Origin: Zymoseptoria tritici IPO323
Lineage: Eukaryota > Ascomycota > Dothideomycetes > Mycosphaerellales > Mycosphaerellaceae
NCBI RefSeq assembly: GCF_000219625.1
Contig: NC_018210.1
Coordinates: 496,001-560,000, forward strand
DNA length: 64,000 bases
Direction: 5' to 3'
A program made the translations under genes and the position numbers. The notes beneath the pieces are model-generated. The model ran no database searches. It had not been told where the DNA came from and was given only the letters and a program-made list of their open reading frames with translations. This document shows positions 63,999 through 64,000 of this stretch, in pieces. The stretch's first letter is position 1; each line of letters opens with the position of its first letter.

Positions 63999-64000
63999 AC

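Overview
This window is nuclear DNA from a filamentous ascomycete (Pezizomycotina; probably Dothideomycetes, a weak inference). The signs are genes with short introns (46-80 nt, with many cases of exact frame closure), standard fungal housekeeping genes (VPS15, Rieske RIP1, BCP1, a KRE2/MNT1-type mannosyltransferase), a LINE damaged by repeat-induced point mutation (RIP), and a Fot1/pogo-type DNA transposon. All calls come from reading the sequence. No database search was possible.

Layout. 1-9.9 kb: a family of F-box/LRR-like genes (the 3' end of one at the left edge, three full copies, and a frame-broken F-box-like gene). 11.1-12.3 kb: an unrecognised two-exon gene. 12.3-20.9 kb: a repeat island, made of a RIP-damaged coding remnant, an AT-rich satellite of about 130-140 bp period, and a 5.56-kb Tad/I-type LINE inserted in that satellite with a perfect 13-bp target duplication. 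20.9-22.7 kb: a fourth full F-box paralogue. 23.4-30.9 kb: VPS15, a small hydrophilic protein and an F-box/zinc-ribbon-like gene. 31-39.5 kb: a small membrane protein, two Golgi-type glycosyltransferases (GT25-like and Fringe/GT31-like) and a mucin-like membrane protein.

39.5-52.7 kb is the most interesting part, a secondary-metabolite locus of three genes. Gene 1 (minus) is one 20-exon reading frame joining a complete isocyanide synthase (DIT1/PvcA family) to a complete PDR-type ABC transporter, 1,809 residues in total. Gene 2 (plus), divergent from it across a 558-bp promoter, is a six-exon NRPS-like adenylation-thiolation-acyltransferase enzyme of 1,177 residues. Gene 3 (minus, convergent with gene 2) is an Atg22-like major-facilitator transporter of 538 residues. 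From memory, CrmA of Aspergillus fumigatus joins isocyanide synthase, adenylation, thiolation and transferase parts in one protein. Here those parts are split over two genes, and the synthase is instead joined to an exporter. The likely logic is that gene 1 makes and exports an amino-acid-derived isocyanide, gene 2 activates and acylates it, and gene 3 moves a product or precursor, perhaps across the vacuole. Several introns in this locus read best as GC-AG introns.

53.4-59.1 kb: BCP1, RIP1, a Poa1-like macro-domain protein and a KRE2-type mannosyltransferase. 59.5-61.7 kb: a near-intact Fot1-type transposon with perfect 41-bp inverted repeats and one in-frame TAG. 61.7-64 kb: minisatellites and a damaged coding remnant that may be the end of a MULE transposase.
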